A stretch of 64,000 nucleotides of DNA from Apostichopus parvimensis (Eukaryota; Echinodermata; Holothuroidea; Aspidochirotida; Stichopodidae): NCBI GenBank assembly GCA_000934455.1, contig KN885349.1:96088-160087 (forward strand), in the 5' to 3' direction. A program made the position numbers and the translations under genes. The notes below the pieces were generated by a model, which was given only the letters and a program-made list of their open reading frames with translations, had not been told where the DNA came from and ran no database searches. Shown here piece by piece: positions 1 through 13,852 of this stretch. Each line of letters begins with the position of its first letter. Position 1 is the stretch's first letter.

Positions 1-284
1 GTGTTAATTCAGCACCATCTGGTGTAGAATAATATATACACCAAAAGATTAGAGTTAACACCATATTTGGTGTACATATATCCTACAATGGTGTTAAATC
101 AACACCATGTGGTGTCACATAATTAACACCACAGAGTATAGATTCAACACCCTATTTGGTGTTAAAATAGTATTCCAAGAAGGGTGTTCATTTAACACCA
201 GCTGGTGTGGTCAGATATACAATCCAAAGGAGAATCAAATTTAACACCATCGGTGTTGAATATAACACCAGAGTTTTTGCAGTG
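1..284. mobile_element. Right end of a CACTA/EnSpm-type DNA transposon with subterminal repeat array
   Basis: About 18 copies of a TGGTGTTAA / TTAACACCA motif lie in both orientations within 270 bases, often as facing pairs. The array stops at 284 with GAGTTTTTGCAGTG, which read inward is CACTGCAAAAACTC, a CACTA-like terminus. Dense two-orientation subterminal repeats next to a CACTG end are a hallmark of the EnSpm/CACTA superfamily, where transposase binds them. The other end lies left of the window, so the 3-bp target duplication (expected at 285-287, TAT) cannot be confirmed. No coding capacity is visible in this part. Confidence 0.65.
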
Positions 285-779
285 TATAAGACGTCTACGT
301 ACCGTATGTTATCTTATTATTTTCTATCAACCAAGTTGGTATGTTTCTAATACCACAGCGTCGTGTCTAACTGTTCGTAGATATTTGTAAGTGCCCAGAA
401 TATTATTTAATACATTTGTGAGTCGTATGAATTGTTAGCAAGCTGAGCTGTCGCACTGAGGGAGATAACGCCCAGTTAGTTAGGAGTAAATTTATTGACC
501 GATTGTTATCATTTACGTTACTTAGTAGCGCTCTGAACTGCGTGGAACTGTGTATACGTTCGTAATGATCAGTGCTCTGCTGTGAATGGACATTTTTCAG
601 TTAGTCCTAAGAAGCAGCATTAGTGCAGTAGTCTAGTTCAGCTAACAGAAAGGAAGCTAAGTTCAATGATGCAAATAACGGTCATTTAGTCCATCGATTG
701 TTTCGTAGCGTATCTATATCGGTTAACGGCATTGTATACACCGTTAATTTAACTCTGTAGCCTTGAATCTAATTTTATA

Positions 780-897
780 GTTGGTCGCTGCGTTTGGCGT
801 TGCGTTTAGCACCGCGTGGTACGTTGCGTTGTACGCTGCGTGTGGGGCCGTCTTGTACGCTGCGTTTAGACGCCGCGTTGAGGAATTGCGTTAACAG
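780..897. repeat. Degenerate GCGTT-rich tandem repeat
   Basis: Variants of GCTGCGTTTGGCGTTGCGTT recur about nine times, ending near GAGGAATTGCGTTAACAG. Weaker echoes of the same words appear at about 1400-1460 and 1500-1585. The composition is unlike the AT-rich surroundings. Function unknown. Confidence 0.5.
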
Positions 898-2873
898 TAA
901 CGTTCTGCGTAATGCAATAATTTGTTATGACCCTTATATTATAAAGGAGGTTTAAATATACGTTACCACTATGCCACGGGCACTTGAATATCTTCTCCAT
1001 TGCTATCTTTTTTCTAGACTGTCTTTTTGCTTACCCCACTTTAAAGATTGCCTCACCAGACAGGGAAAATGTAAGTAGGCATATCCCCTTTAAGCACTTT
1101 TTTGGCAGTTGCCGGATTGTTCATTCCCATGACATTCATTATTAAGTTATATATGATTTATATTTACAAGTCCTCGTGGTGTTATAAAATAAGCAAGGTG
1201 GTGTTTTCTGGACTTTGGATCCTTTTAATTGACATTATCTTCCCTTTAAATGAATGTGCAGTTTGAGAAATGCACATAGAATGTTTCACCACATTAACAT
1301 CTAAATCATCGGATGAGCCAGTAACTATCAGACGTTTGATAATACGATGTAATAAACTGAACTATTTCCTTTGAAATATTTAATATCGACCATGATTTTA
1401 TTTTAGCGTACTTTAGGCGTGGCTTCAGTGTGCTTGTTTAGCGTAGCTTAGGTCTTATTTTTAACAAAAAAATTAAGAAAAGAGAAATCTTTATTTTGTT
1501 GAAACTTTGACTTTCAACTGCCTCGTTAGTATTTTAAACTGCGTTGAGCTTATAGGAAATTGCTTGTAGGAAATTGCGTTGGGCGTATAAGTCTCTAGCC
1601 CTTGCAACAACAGCCAAAAGTTGTCAAAGGGGAGTCTAACAAACGGAAAATGACTTTGTGACGAGAGTTGTTCCACTCTGACGTCATCAATACGGAATTT
1701 CAAGCGTATTATGTAGTCAATGGTGGCTTACTGTGCATTGTGGTGAAATTTTCCAAGCGAGCGTTTTCAGTCAAATAGAAGGCGGTTAGCTTAAAAATCG
1801 AATATTAGAGAGTTTTGAGGTTACTGAATCATAAAAATTGTCTTTGATTCCTGCCTTCGTTATTTCTTTAATATGCCTCTAATTAACCTAACGTAGACAA
1901 AGGTCGATTTTCCAATGGCCTCACCAAAGTCATTTAAGCTACACAAAAGTCAATGCCCGTTAGTAACTTATATTTTGTTGAATGAGATTATCGTATCAAG
2001 TGCTGTGCCTCTTCTCCACAATACTCAAAGTCCTTGCTACTCCACGTGTAGTCTCATATGTGACGTCAGTCCCCTTCTCTTGGATATTCCCCTTCATCGG
2101 TACGTAAAGATCAAGTACAGTGCTGTTTCGCATTGGAAATGTTTCTGTCATCTGTGCACCGGACACCTATGGATGGAATATAAGAGTTAAAAGTGAACTT
2201 CAAGACTGGTTTCTATACGCCAGGTTAAGACTGTCTTCATATACTTCCACCCTCCTATACCACCATCTCCCTCCCCTAACATAATACTCCATATCATATA
2301 CTTCGTATGCTCAAGGAGAATAAATAGTAAGAGTGTATTAATTTCGTTTAACCTGTGTAAAGGAAGATTTTACGATGTAAATAGTTGGGCGCAGAAAGGG
2401 TTTGTTTTTTCCAACATGAAAGCAAGACATCTTTCTTGATGATAGAAGTATTAAAATATTGAAGGTTCATCTGATATCAACTGTCTTTGATCATAAATAA
2501 ACATAAAACAGGATATTGACTTCATAATATATTGTCGCTAGCTTTGACGGAAAACCTTTTCTTATAAATTATTGTTTGACAACAAATGCAGTCTGATTCG
2601 CAATACACAGTGGACTGTTACATAGATTAAAGAGCTTTAACATTAAACGATGTAATTGCATGCCACCGGATACGGACAATGATCACCTTCGGCTGTAGTG
2701 TGTCATATGATGTTAAGTGTCAACACCGTTGATTGAGTGCTTCCAATGGAATTGCGTCGAGAAAAGTATCCGTACATTTACTTTCACTGGAATCATTTCA
2801 GTCACTCACCTCATGTGACAGTACTGTTTCGGCCATACATTATGAACCATATCTGTTTCAATGACTTCCTTAG

Positions 2874-2900
2874 TATTATTATTATTATTATTATTATTAT
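2874..2900. repeat. (ATT)n microsatellite
   Basis: Nine consecutive TTA/ATT units. Confidence 0.9.
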
Positions 2901-5341
2901 CAAAAGGAAAGGGATATTTACCTGTGTGCAATGAACTACAAACAAATGTTTAAATGAATTTACGAGGTTGATACAGCACTACTGTATATCTCACTCTGTA
3001 ACGCAATTTCAGAAGCACATAAACTGAAGCAATTGGTTGTTACAGTGATAGTTAAACTGTTCGCTCGTTCCTTCATCACTGTTTGTTACTGCTGGGTTAA
3101 CACCATCATTTTCTAACCAACCTGATATAAATATAAATTAGAAAGGTTTACATGTAAAAATATGGCATGACGTTTATATGGCTTCATATCTAATCCGGGT
3201 AAAGCAATGGCTTTCATGGAGATTATCAACTGGATAATCGAATTTGTTGTTCATTTAATATAATAGTACGGGGATATGTGTACTGATCTTGCCCTGTTGT
3301 CCTTACGCTGGTTTGGTATGACAATCTTGCAGAGTATCTGAAGATAACATCAAAAGGAGATATGTATTACTTTGAGCACCTACAAAACAAATCACTGTAT
3401 TTAATGTGTTATGATGCAGCATGTTACTTTAAGAATTTGCCACGTTAATTGCTGCTATTTACGTTGTAAGTTGTCAAGTATTATAATGTTAATTTTGGAA
3501 GCGTATAGAGCACAATCAATGTATGTTATAATTCAGTTTTCAAGGATTGACCCGCTCTCTTCTCCGAGTAGCTCAACATTGTACGTCACGCCACGTTAAA
3601 ATAACTATGAGGTCTGCCTACCACCGAATATCCACCTTTCCGTTCCGGCCTTTCTTTATAAAACCGTCCTGTCTATGTTTGACTCTTACTTACTTCTCTT
3701 TTGCGACCATTTTTAAGACATATTCTCTTTTGGACCGATTCTCTTCATGAATAGTTATATACTTTACGCCACCCTGAAGCTTCCTGACACAGCCTCTCTG
3801 TAACTTTCGCGAACGACTTTCCTTACATGTGACACCCCAACAAGGAGCCCAACGGCAGCCGGCTAACTTCAAAGTACCATTACGTAATGTATTTATGTCC
3901 AGTTGTCACCAAGAGACACTGATTAGGTTCATTTATAAAGACTACCTCTCTTATCTACTTTATTGTGTTCGTCTCTCCAATACATAGTATCTGGACTTTG
4001 TAACACAAGTCAATGTTAATAATCATCGAATAGTTATCATCGAGATATTTGTTTACTGTCGAACGTTCAAACAGCAAAGCGCAATTTTGTTGTTGTTGCA
4101 ATTATGGTCAGAAACCTGAGTTTATGAACTTCTTTTCAACAAATTAAAAAAAAAAATTTGAGTATAAATGCCTGAAATGATGTATTATTAACTTAGTACG
4201 TAGTGTGTCAATATTGTTCATGCTTAATTCAATCGTAAGTATATGCACACATATCGAGCATGACTGTGTTTTTTAAAAACCGATTTGGTGTTATAGAAAT
4301 ACTTCTACATTCTCGCTCTATTTGTCGACTGCTTATTGGTGCAAACCACGTCACATGATCGTCTATGAGTAATTTATGTTTCCGTAATTACAGGAACGTG
4401 TTAGTGCAGCAGGCGTAGTGTCTGAACGAGAACCATTAGCATACCAGCTCAACCCCCCCCCCCCCCACAAAAAAAAAACACCACAATACGTTGATGTTCA
4501 GAAGTATTTGTATGGAATAATGATTTGGTGTAAACACATGGTGGCAATAATCAATTTAATGCATGCAAATGAAACTTGGAATATATACTCTGTAACCGGT
4601 TAATAGTCACTACGCAAACAAGTAGTTAAGTTGTATCTAAAGTGTATCTATCTTGTATCTAGTTACTAAATATGGTGCAAAGTAAAACAGATATGGACTG
4701 TAAACAGTACAGAGTCGCGTGACTTTTGAAATTTAATACACACTACAAGTAAACTGATTCGTATGTAACCACATGACTGAAAAAACCGTTATTTTTCTTA
4801 AATGATATTACGTTGTAAGAGCTTGGTTTAATATTTAGCTTAATGTAAACATTTGGATTTGAAATATCATTCGTATGAAACTTCAAGACGATTTTGACAA
4901 CTGCCATTTTGTCTGTATCTGAATTGAAGCTGTTTACGTTTGGGACTTGTGCTTGAAATTCGTCTTAGAGAACTATCGGAGCAAAACTTATCAGATCAAC
5001 TGAGTTTACTTGTAATGTTAGGATGCAACGGTCTTCATAGCCAAAAGAAAATTATCAGGTTAACAAGTATTTTAATCTACTGTCATAAAATAAACATAAT
5101 TATTTACTTCTTACATTACGCTTTCTATTAATTCCAATAACCGCAAAGGGACAGCGTTGTAATTTTTTCCCATGTAAATGAGCCAGCTGAATTATTCAAC
5201 AATCTACAGAGTCACCGCTATCTGTGGGGACAGAAACATGATCCTGATTACCCTCCCTTTCCAACGGACGTCGATTCCTCCATTCTGCCATCTCCACCCC
5301 TGCTCCTACTTCAGTGGTAAGTAATTGAAGCTAACTATGAA

Positions 5342-5767
5342 TACAAATAATAATAAGTACAATTTATACAGCGCATAATCAGCAAAGCTGCTCAAAGCGC
5401 TTTACAAATGTAGAACCTAAAAAAAAATTGTAACAAAAACAAAAATATTAAATATATAGAACCAATAAGGCCAAAAAAAAATGTAAAAGCCAAAAGCAAC
5501 AATATGAAAAACACACCCGTACTAAACGATACTAAAAACTAAAACGCATATAGTCCAAAACAATTTCAGAAGTATGTAAATAGTAAAATAGATTAAATCA
5601 TAGTCTATGTTTAAAATATAAATAAGTATGAGAAACTATAGTACAGTAAGACAATTATTGTAAAAGCCTAAAACAGATAGTAATAAACACCCAATACTAA
5701 ACGATAAAAAATAGAACCCTAAACGTAGTAAATAAATACCAAAAAAATAAATTTAAAAAAAATGTAG
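5342..5767 (-). mobile_element. LINE/SINE tail-type retroposon insertion, absent from copy B
   Basis: The segment is flanked by ATGAA at 5337-5341 and 5768-5772. Copy B (about 50905-50915) runs straight through the equivalent site with only one such motif. Read on the minus strand it contains GTAAAGCGCTTTGAGCAGC and ends in GCGCTGTATAAATTG followed by TTATTATTATT, the kind of 3' tail seen on several metazoan LINE families and their SINEs. The rest is A-rich on the plus strand and has no open frame. The family is not identified. Confidence 0.6.
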
Positions 5768-8700
5768 ATGAAGACATAATGTAATGGTGTAGAAACATTT
5801 TACAAAATAAATAAGGTATTTAGATTAAAGAAGAAAACGTGTAAAATGCGTTTGTACGTCATAATGTTATGTAATCTTTTAATTAACTTTTCAATTCATA
5901 TATCGCAAAAGTGGTAACAGTTCTGTAATCCCATTTGTTTACCTTATGCATATATGAACATTTTTAGGTCCTATATTTTTGCAGTGGCTATCATTTCAGA
6001 ACATGCATTCCTAATATTACATTCAAAAAGGTTAGTTGGAGTATAATAAAACAAAATTTCAGTTTTTCGTGCTCTTCTGTTACCTTTAATATTATTTTTT
6101 ATCCAAATATCCTAATATTACATTCAAAATTGTTAGCTGGCTTGCTCTTCTGTTACCTTTAATATTATTTTTTTATCCAAAAAACTCACATTAAGTTACT
6201 AAACTCTCTTCAGTAATTCCATATGTGAGGCCAAATTTCGCAAACGACGATAGTTTTAAAGATTTCAGAGATAATTAAGTAACATACTCCAATCAAACCG
6301 CTTAACGTTTAGATAACATTACATGTAGCAAGGTCAATTTGTCTCCCGCCAAGCTTCCAACCAAGAAATTATTGAAAGCAAAAAAATCGGTCACCTTAGT
6401 AACAAATCGGCTAGTTTAAAGCCATACCTTTGTGGGTGTAATTTCTGTAAAGTTTATGTTGAAAGCCCCCCCCCCCCCCCTACACACACTAAAAATCGAA
6501 AATTATTGGGATGTAGTATTAATTGAGATAAACCTAAGTATTCATTGGTAATGTATGTGAATATGAGCTTCTTACAGCCAGAACTTGTCTCCAATTTCCC
6601 CGCTTTCATCAATCCAATATGTGAAATTTTGATTCCAGGCTGACAATACTTAACGGGGGGTTAAACAATGGGGACTTTGAGGAACCGCTTAGAATAGTAT
6701 TTCTGATCCATAACCCGGGTCATAACCAATGGTCTGTTAAGGCTTACCTGTGATTTACAATAGAACGATGCAGAAAAAGCTTCAAAAATTACGAATGGAA
6801 CCTAAATAAAAACTTAAATGAACTTTTAGGATCACACTGTATTCTGATGTATCACGTGTGAGGTGTAAGGGGATTGTAAGGGAAACTAATTATGAGTGCT
6901 GAACTATCATTATCTGGTATTTTTATATCTGCAGAGTTTTAATAACTCTTCATAGCTTAAAGGTTAATAGTTATATGAAACTGATGCAGATGAAAGTCTG
7001 ACAATGATTTATTCAAAGAGGAGACTAATTGAACACATCTTTTAATTCGACAAATGTATTGTGAATCATCGTGTCGTACAACGTTATGGAGGATATATGG
7101 CCGAGCGATTTTATTTGAGATTGGATTGCAGGGACAAAAAATTGAATCAATTACATACACTAGTCAAAACGTATGAACGGTGTCTCCATCGCCCCTTACT
7201 CCATCCTGTACGCACACAATCACATATGTGAAATGCATGTGTCGTGGTAAGCTGGTGCTATATAAGCTCGTGTGGGCATTGTATTGAATGCATAATAGAA
7301 TTGAATAAAGTTTGTAATTGCTTACAATGTTTATGAATAAAAACTCAGTCAACTCCATGAGAAGTTTCAGGTTTAGATTGCATTAGAAATATGTGCTAAC
7401 TGTTCACTAAACATATTGATATCATGAACTTTAACACACACTGTTGTTAAAGCACACACAGCTGCTTTGCCAAATAAGAATACAGTACTAGACCTTTGAT
7501 CATCTAATGTAAACAAGTGAATCTGAAATATCCGAGATGGGTTGTATTAGCAAACCAAAATGAGATGAAGTGTCGACAGCAAGCCACGTACACCAAATAC
7601 CGTAGCACGTAATAATTCAGTTTTACAAATTGTAAAGACGTCGCCATTTTGACTGTAACTGCATGTAAACTGTTCATGGATGAAACTTCTTCAATTCAAA
7701 AGATGTCAATTTCTTCCGACTGCAATGGTTCCCTCATTATACAGGTAACTAAATATTTTGCTGAAAAATAATCTTACAGTGTTCTTACTGAGATTATTTT
7801 AAACTCATTCGCTATGCCCATTGTCTTGGTCTGACACACTTGTTACGCATGCATTGCTAGATATTTGCTTTGTGAAGTTAGCATATGTTTCCAATTTCCT
7901 AGGCTGTATGTTTTAAACACGATTTAATAGCATTTCCTCCTGATATTACTGTGAAGGAGTGTCAAGGAAGTAGCAGTTCTATTGTATATGTATTTGGCGG
8001 GTACGTAAAGCGGAGGGGCATGGGTGACCGCTTTCATGGGCGTCCGCATAAAAAAGGAACGTCGGATTTGTACAACCGGTTATAATAACAACTAATTAAA
8101 CTTTAAGGTTTAGTCTTAGTTGTCACCTTCTAGACGTGTATATATGTGTTGCTCTCGGGCTTTCTTTATTTTTTTAATTTTCGCGTTTTACTTTGTACCG
8201 GACCAGACTCGAAAAGTTATCTTTACTTCTGGTCCAGCTACCTTATTGCTATAACTATGTATTAACAAATGTACGTCATCATTCAGATAATATCAACTTG
8301 GGCAATCAGTTTTCTGTTTGATCAAATGTATGTGAAGTTAACGGTTCCATTTAATTTACATTATGGACGGGATTTTGAACTTGGTAAATGCACTCCCCTC
8401 CCCCATCTTGTATGTATGTTGATTTCACGACGCGATAAAAAGAACAGCCTTTTGGCTAATTAATACGGTCATCGTTAAGTTTAGATTTGATTCATTGATC
8501 GTAATGGACAATTGTCATACGTATGCAGCAGGCCAAGGGCTTAAGTAATTAATTGGATACACGTGGTATGCCGTTTAAGTGATTAACAAGATGTATTACT
8601 GACAATGAATGAAGCATTTAGCCTGTCATTGTAGGAATTGATCTGAGTATAATACATTAAAAAAACCCAGCTGGGAATAGTTACACAGCGAGAAGGAGCG

Positions 8701-10741
8701 ACACAGGATTTGATTCTGTTTAAACGTTTTGGTACTGTTAGTATTCGTAGGAAACGGACAGCCCTTTGCTCCCCCGCTCATGACCACTTTTGTTACAGTT
8801 TATATTTTGCGTTAGTTAATATATCTAATTTTCCTTACATTAACATCAAGCTGAAAATGGATAGTCCAATGGGTGGAAGTTCTATTTTATACTACTATTG
8901 TTTTCTGTAGAACTTGTTTAGCCTTGAACAAGACGACTTTTGCTGTAACAGATATTGACGCAAATACAGTAATTCACAGTTATTCAAACGAGGATAATAG
9001 TTTTGTTCATCCATTTTATTGCCAAAATTCCATTCTGAACATTGATGTATTAAAATGGTCCTATTGGTACATAAGTGATGTGACAAAAGTGAAACCTCAT
9101 CAAGCATATTTAAAAGCGGTTAGGCTTCATAAGACATTTTAATGTTTGGAAATGCCAACGAGACTGCATAGGTCAAACTAGCACTAGGCAGCATTGACGA
9201 AACAGTGGTGATAATATAAGTTTCATCATCGACTGAAATTCTTTATTTTGTAGCATACTTACTTAATATTTTATTGTATTGCTAATACATTGCAATTGCT
9301 ATACTAATAAAATCATCTAAATTTGCATGTAGAAAATGTCAGCATAATATTTCGCAATACACCATAGAAGTCTCACGTGTAGTTATGGGGGGTTATCATG
9401 ATTTGTTTAACGTTAGAACCATGTCTATTTCAGTCTAAATATTAAACATAAACTGTTAGGTCATCCTCATTCAATGAATTTGGTCCATAGATACTTCAGG
9501 ACATACATCTGCTTTTTTTTGTATTGATTATGGATATGTTTGAATGAACTAGATATCATAATACAATACTGATCGCGATATCAATCAAACATATTCTGTG
9601 ATTCATCATTTATTTTTACCTCACATAACCTTTGTTTATACTATATTTGACAACATTAATCGCAAACAACATCACCGATATGAAGAGAAAGATAAACTTC
9701 ATTTTACAAAGGACCTAATTTCATTTACATTTTGGGCCAAAGTTCTTCATGATGTTGCGTATTACAAATAGTCCCCGGATTGAGGGGTTCCAAACAAAAT
9801 GCTTGCATAAACCTCAGATTAATGTAACTGACAAAATAAAAACACATTTATATTGCTGGGATCAGAAAGTAGTTATATATTTAACTCGATTATTAATGTA
9901 TTAATGAAGCAATGTTTTCAACAACATTGTATCCACATACCATGACCAGTTAATTGCCTTCATCTGACACTGACTCAAAGGAAACATTCATAGAAAATAT
10001 AAACTTCGCATTGAAAACACTTCATTGGGTTGCAAGTTCTCGCTAATCTGATAGGTCTATCTTATAGGTCTTCGCTAACTTATGTCTTTTATGCGGTCAA
10101 TATTGTGGTTTTCGAGAACACTGGCATAAGAGTAACAAAACGTCTTCATTCGAAGGCAATAGTTCATTAATCTCCAACCCGCCCCTCCACAACACATAAG
10201 TGAATAAATAGGTATATTCACAGCAATTCCGAAAGTTCAACCTTATCATATCGTGTCAGTCCGAAGGTATCTCTTCATTCATATAAATCAGATAACAGTT
10301 CTAGTGGTATGATAAAATATATTTTCTTATAGTTATTAGTTATAGTACATGTAAACTCAGTTGTCGCGTATTAGCTTCATGCGGACGGTTAAGGTTTCTG
10401 TTGTTGTGCATATATAGTACCACTTGTATTTCCCGTAGTTCTAGACATTTGGTTCCTAAGCAACTTTTGGTTAAATTAAGACAATTGCGCCTCATCTAAT
10501 ATCAAGTTAGTTAATATCACCCAGAAATTGTGTTGAGGCCGAAACAAAACGTTCCTGTTATTTACAAATTACGTAATATGCAGATTATATTCCCCGCTTG
10601 CCAAACTGTATATCTAGCATTTCTGTATGTCACAGGGAGACGTGCTTTGCAATGAAACGAATAAAATAGAACACTTCAATCAAGGTTTCAGATGAATCAT
10701 CTATATGGTAACACAAATGTATCATTTCACACAGTTCGGTG

Positions 10742-10771
10742 ATGACATTTCATGAGAATGGAAAACCGTAG
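10742..10771 (+). promoter_or_regulatory. Upstream ORF overlapping the NLR A start codon
   Basis: A nine-residue ORF beginning ATGACATTTCA and ending TAG overlaps the NLR initiator at 10758 in another frame. The same uORF (59209-59238, ending TAA) overlaps the start of gene B. An acceptor-like TTTCACACAG just before it (TTTCACAG in B) hints that a 5' UTR exon splices in here. A role in limiting translation is inference. Confidence 0.4.
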
Positions 10772-10935
10772 ATCAAAGCTTGAAACATTAGATGTGGATT
10801 CATTGGATGAACAAGCCAGTGGTTATGAAGAACCGTCATTATCATTATCTGCTCACGCTGCTCAAGATTCGGTGACGTCATCACAGTCAACTGAAAGAAC
10901 TGATAATGTGACGTCAACAGTTACAGGGGAGCAAG
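10758..10935 (+). CDS. NLR A exon 1: polar N-terminal region
   Basis: Encodes 59 residues rich in Ser, Glu and Thr, beginning MENRRSKLETL. It is low-complexity and probably disordered, with no recognisable effector domain. Donor AAG|GTTTGT. The paralogous exon in gene B has the same start, the same donor and the same final phase (1), differing by a six-residue insertion. Starting at 10758 rather than the ATG at 10752 is chosen because only this ATG is conserved in B. Confidence 0.8.
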
Positions 10936-13814
10936 GTTTGTTTCATGTGTTGTTGGACTGTAATGCCCATGTTCTGCTAAAGGTTTTGTATTTTATCTCT
11001 GTTACTTTTAAATTCCTTTTTTTTACGCTCAAGTATTTGAGAATTATTGTGATACCTTTTTTATAAATTATTGTTATGCGGATCGATTTTTGTTATTCAG
11101 CCTTATTTCGTAAATACTTCCACAACAAAGGAAAATGCATTCATATATTAACGACAATATATTGGATAAACCTTGATAGGGCCTCCTCAAACGAATAAAA
11201 CAGAAAATAATCAGAATTGAATACAATAAAAAAGGGACATTAAAAGTTATCCTACTGAATGCTAAGACTAATTTCTCGTTTTCACTGAACTATTAGTTTA
11301 GTATAAATTCAACAAATAGAAATCCTCCAAATATTCCGAGGTTTGCATGATCGTTATCCTCTAGGTTACCTACACAGGCATTATTTAATTACCGACAGAG
11401 TTGTATTTTGCTACTTGCAAATGTTCTAGTTAGCACAACAGATTCATATCTGGTTGCACTTCTAAAGAGAAAGTTACGTTTTCTACCTTCTCGATAGACT
11501 CGCATAAGGATTTGGATGAAGCTTCAGAACTTTAACACATGTATTATTTGTATATTTATTTCTGAGAGCATGTACATATATTGCGTCATTAAATGTAACT
11601 TTTCTACGTAAATTCGACTTTAATATTCCTTCACAGACAAAACGTCTATTTTAGTGAATGCCTTGAAAAGGCGATATAGAACACAATACGACGCTATCCA
11701 ACCAATACCGTACATTAAAGAGAGACTATATTGTGTAAATAAGGTATTTGTAGAAGGAGGTACAGAGTTCTATTCTGTTAGGAGTACAGCAGATGAAGGT
11801 GGTGAATGGGTACGTGTGAATTCTTACAGAGATATCTTCACAGACTCCCGAATTAAATCCACGCGTCGTATCATAGAAGCAGAGCCCGGCTATGGCAAGT
11901 CAACTGTAACCCTACAGCTTGCATATGATTGGTGCAACAGTGTAGAAGGTTCACCTCTGAAAGACGTAGAAATTCTGATTCTTCTCCGGTTAAGGCAGCT
12001 TGGAAATGTCAAATCTATCTACAAAGCAATCAAATTTTTCTTGTTAGCAGACGAACCGCGAATCAAATCCGGTGATATTAAAAATATCATTGAAAGTTGT
12101 TCTTCTGTTGAGATACTTCTGGACGGGTATGACGAGTATCCTGATAAAGACATACGTACAGGAAGTGACGTAGACCGAATTATTACAAATGATCTGTTTG
12201 AGGATTTTGACGCATCCTTAACAACCAGATATCTTCCAAAGGACTATGATAGGTACAATACTAAGCGAGTGAGGTTAGTTGGATTTGACGAGAAAGCACG
12301 TGATCAGTACATTCGTAAGGCTGTTGCTGGAGATGACGAAGAGATTGTTGAGGAAATTAAGCGCGCTTTGAAAGCTAACCCGATACTTGACGACTTATGT
12401 CAGGTTCCTCTCTTATTTGTTATGTTTGCTCACATGACTCACGAAAAGGAATATTTTCAAACATTCAAATCGGTTACAGAATTCTTTCGCCACATGATCC
12501 AATGTTTCCATGATCATATGAGAAAGAAATCCCTGGATAAGAACACAAAGAAGCACATGAGTGAGTATGAAATTGAGCATACTAAACTGAGTAATGTAGC
12601 ATTGGAGGGCCTCAGTAGCGAAAACCAACAGCTATCATGGGGTAGCGAAACACTCAGTGAACGACTGGGTCAAGGGTTTTATGATCACTATATTTTAGTT
12701 GGTATCTTGGTAGAGGAAGAAGTAGCTGACGTCACAAATGAAATGACGCCAGCTAAACACATACGGACGAAGACCGAAGCAAGGTTTTATCACAAGCTGT
12801 TCTGTGAATATTTTGCATCTTTTGCATTAGTGGTTAAAGTTGCTGATGCTAGAAATGCAACTGAGGTGAAGAAAATTCTTGATAAAATAGATCCATTCGA
12901 TCTTCAATACCTATATCGGTTCAGCTGTGGAATCGACGCTACAGTTGGGAGCAAGATAATAGAATACTTGAAGGGAAGGAAAGACGGTGATAAGTTTGCA
13001 ATACTCTGCATCCTGGAACAAGCTGGAGAGATAGATGATGAAATCAAGAAAAGTGTCAGAGAGATCTGCTCAAAGGTATTTTTTCTCTCCAATAGCGATA
13101 GCAAGCTGCTTCAACGATCATCTGTTCAGCTCTTGGATATTGCATCTAAATGTGATGTAAGTAAGAGTGTCTTTATTCATACATTAAAGTATTATTTTAT
13201 TGCTGCTTCCTTAGAAGTGATAGCGATACCAACGGGTGTGTCTAGATAGTTTTATAGCTCAAATTAAATCGAATATAAAATGTTCAACAATGGAAAATAA
13301 CTTTTTTATTTATTCTAGTTTTGTAGTGAATTGGTAGTATTTGTTAAAACTGTGTACATATAGTTAGATGTGATTAGCACCCATTAGTTCAACCCATACA
13401 CGATCCCATTAATTGTGTTTAGACCAGTTAATGGTACAAATACCTAAGTCAAAGTATAACATAAAAATGCAAGGTTAAAACTCACCGCGGCCCTTTCAAT
13501 GTTAAGAGGAAATAACCAACCCCCATCCCCGACGACTGCCTCTGCGCATACACCGTGTTTAAGTAAACAGTAAAGTAGACCACCCTCCTAACTGGTCGAA
13601 CTGGAGAACATTTGACCAGGGTATGTTTTATTCCCTGTCTACTGAGTGCGTGTTTTTTTAATACTCAATTAAATTTTGTTCTTTGTATATTCAATGCATG
13701 GAGATCTTAGTGACGATGCTTTTTTTATGCTTTTCATCTAAATACCAGCCTACATGTGTAGCATACTTCTCCGTGTCCATCTTGTCTAGGCCTAACAAAT
13801 GAATACTTGAAATA

Positions 13815-13852
<38 letters not shown>

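Larger units (their letters stand above)
285..4540. other. Intergenic DNA, no gene seen
   Basis: Only short, non-conserved open frames are present and none has credible splice sites or recognisable domains. The stretch holds a G/T-rich GCGTT-type repeat (about 780-897), an ATT microsatellite (2874-2900) and a poly-C run near 4450. Confidence 0.6.

Noticed and set aside
1-284. CRISPR-like array
   Set aside because: The repeat is short, occurs in both orientations and has irregular spacing, and the host is an animal; it fits CACTA subterminal repeats.
1915-2190. 91-codon plus-strand frame near 2 kb
   Set aside because: Composition and lack of any motif fit a chance frame.
13157-13249. Extension of the NACHT exon to the stop at 13250
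   Set aside because: A strong donor GTAAGTAAG at 13157 is conserved in gene B, where the read-through sequences diverge.
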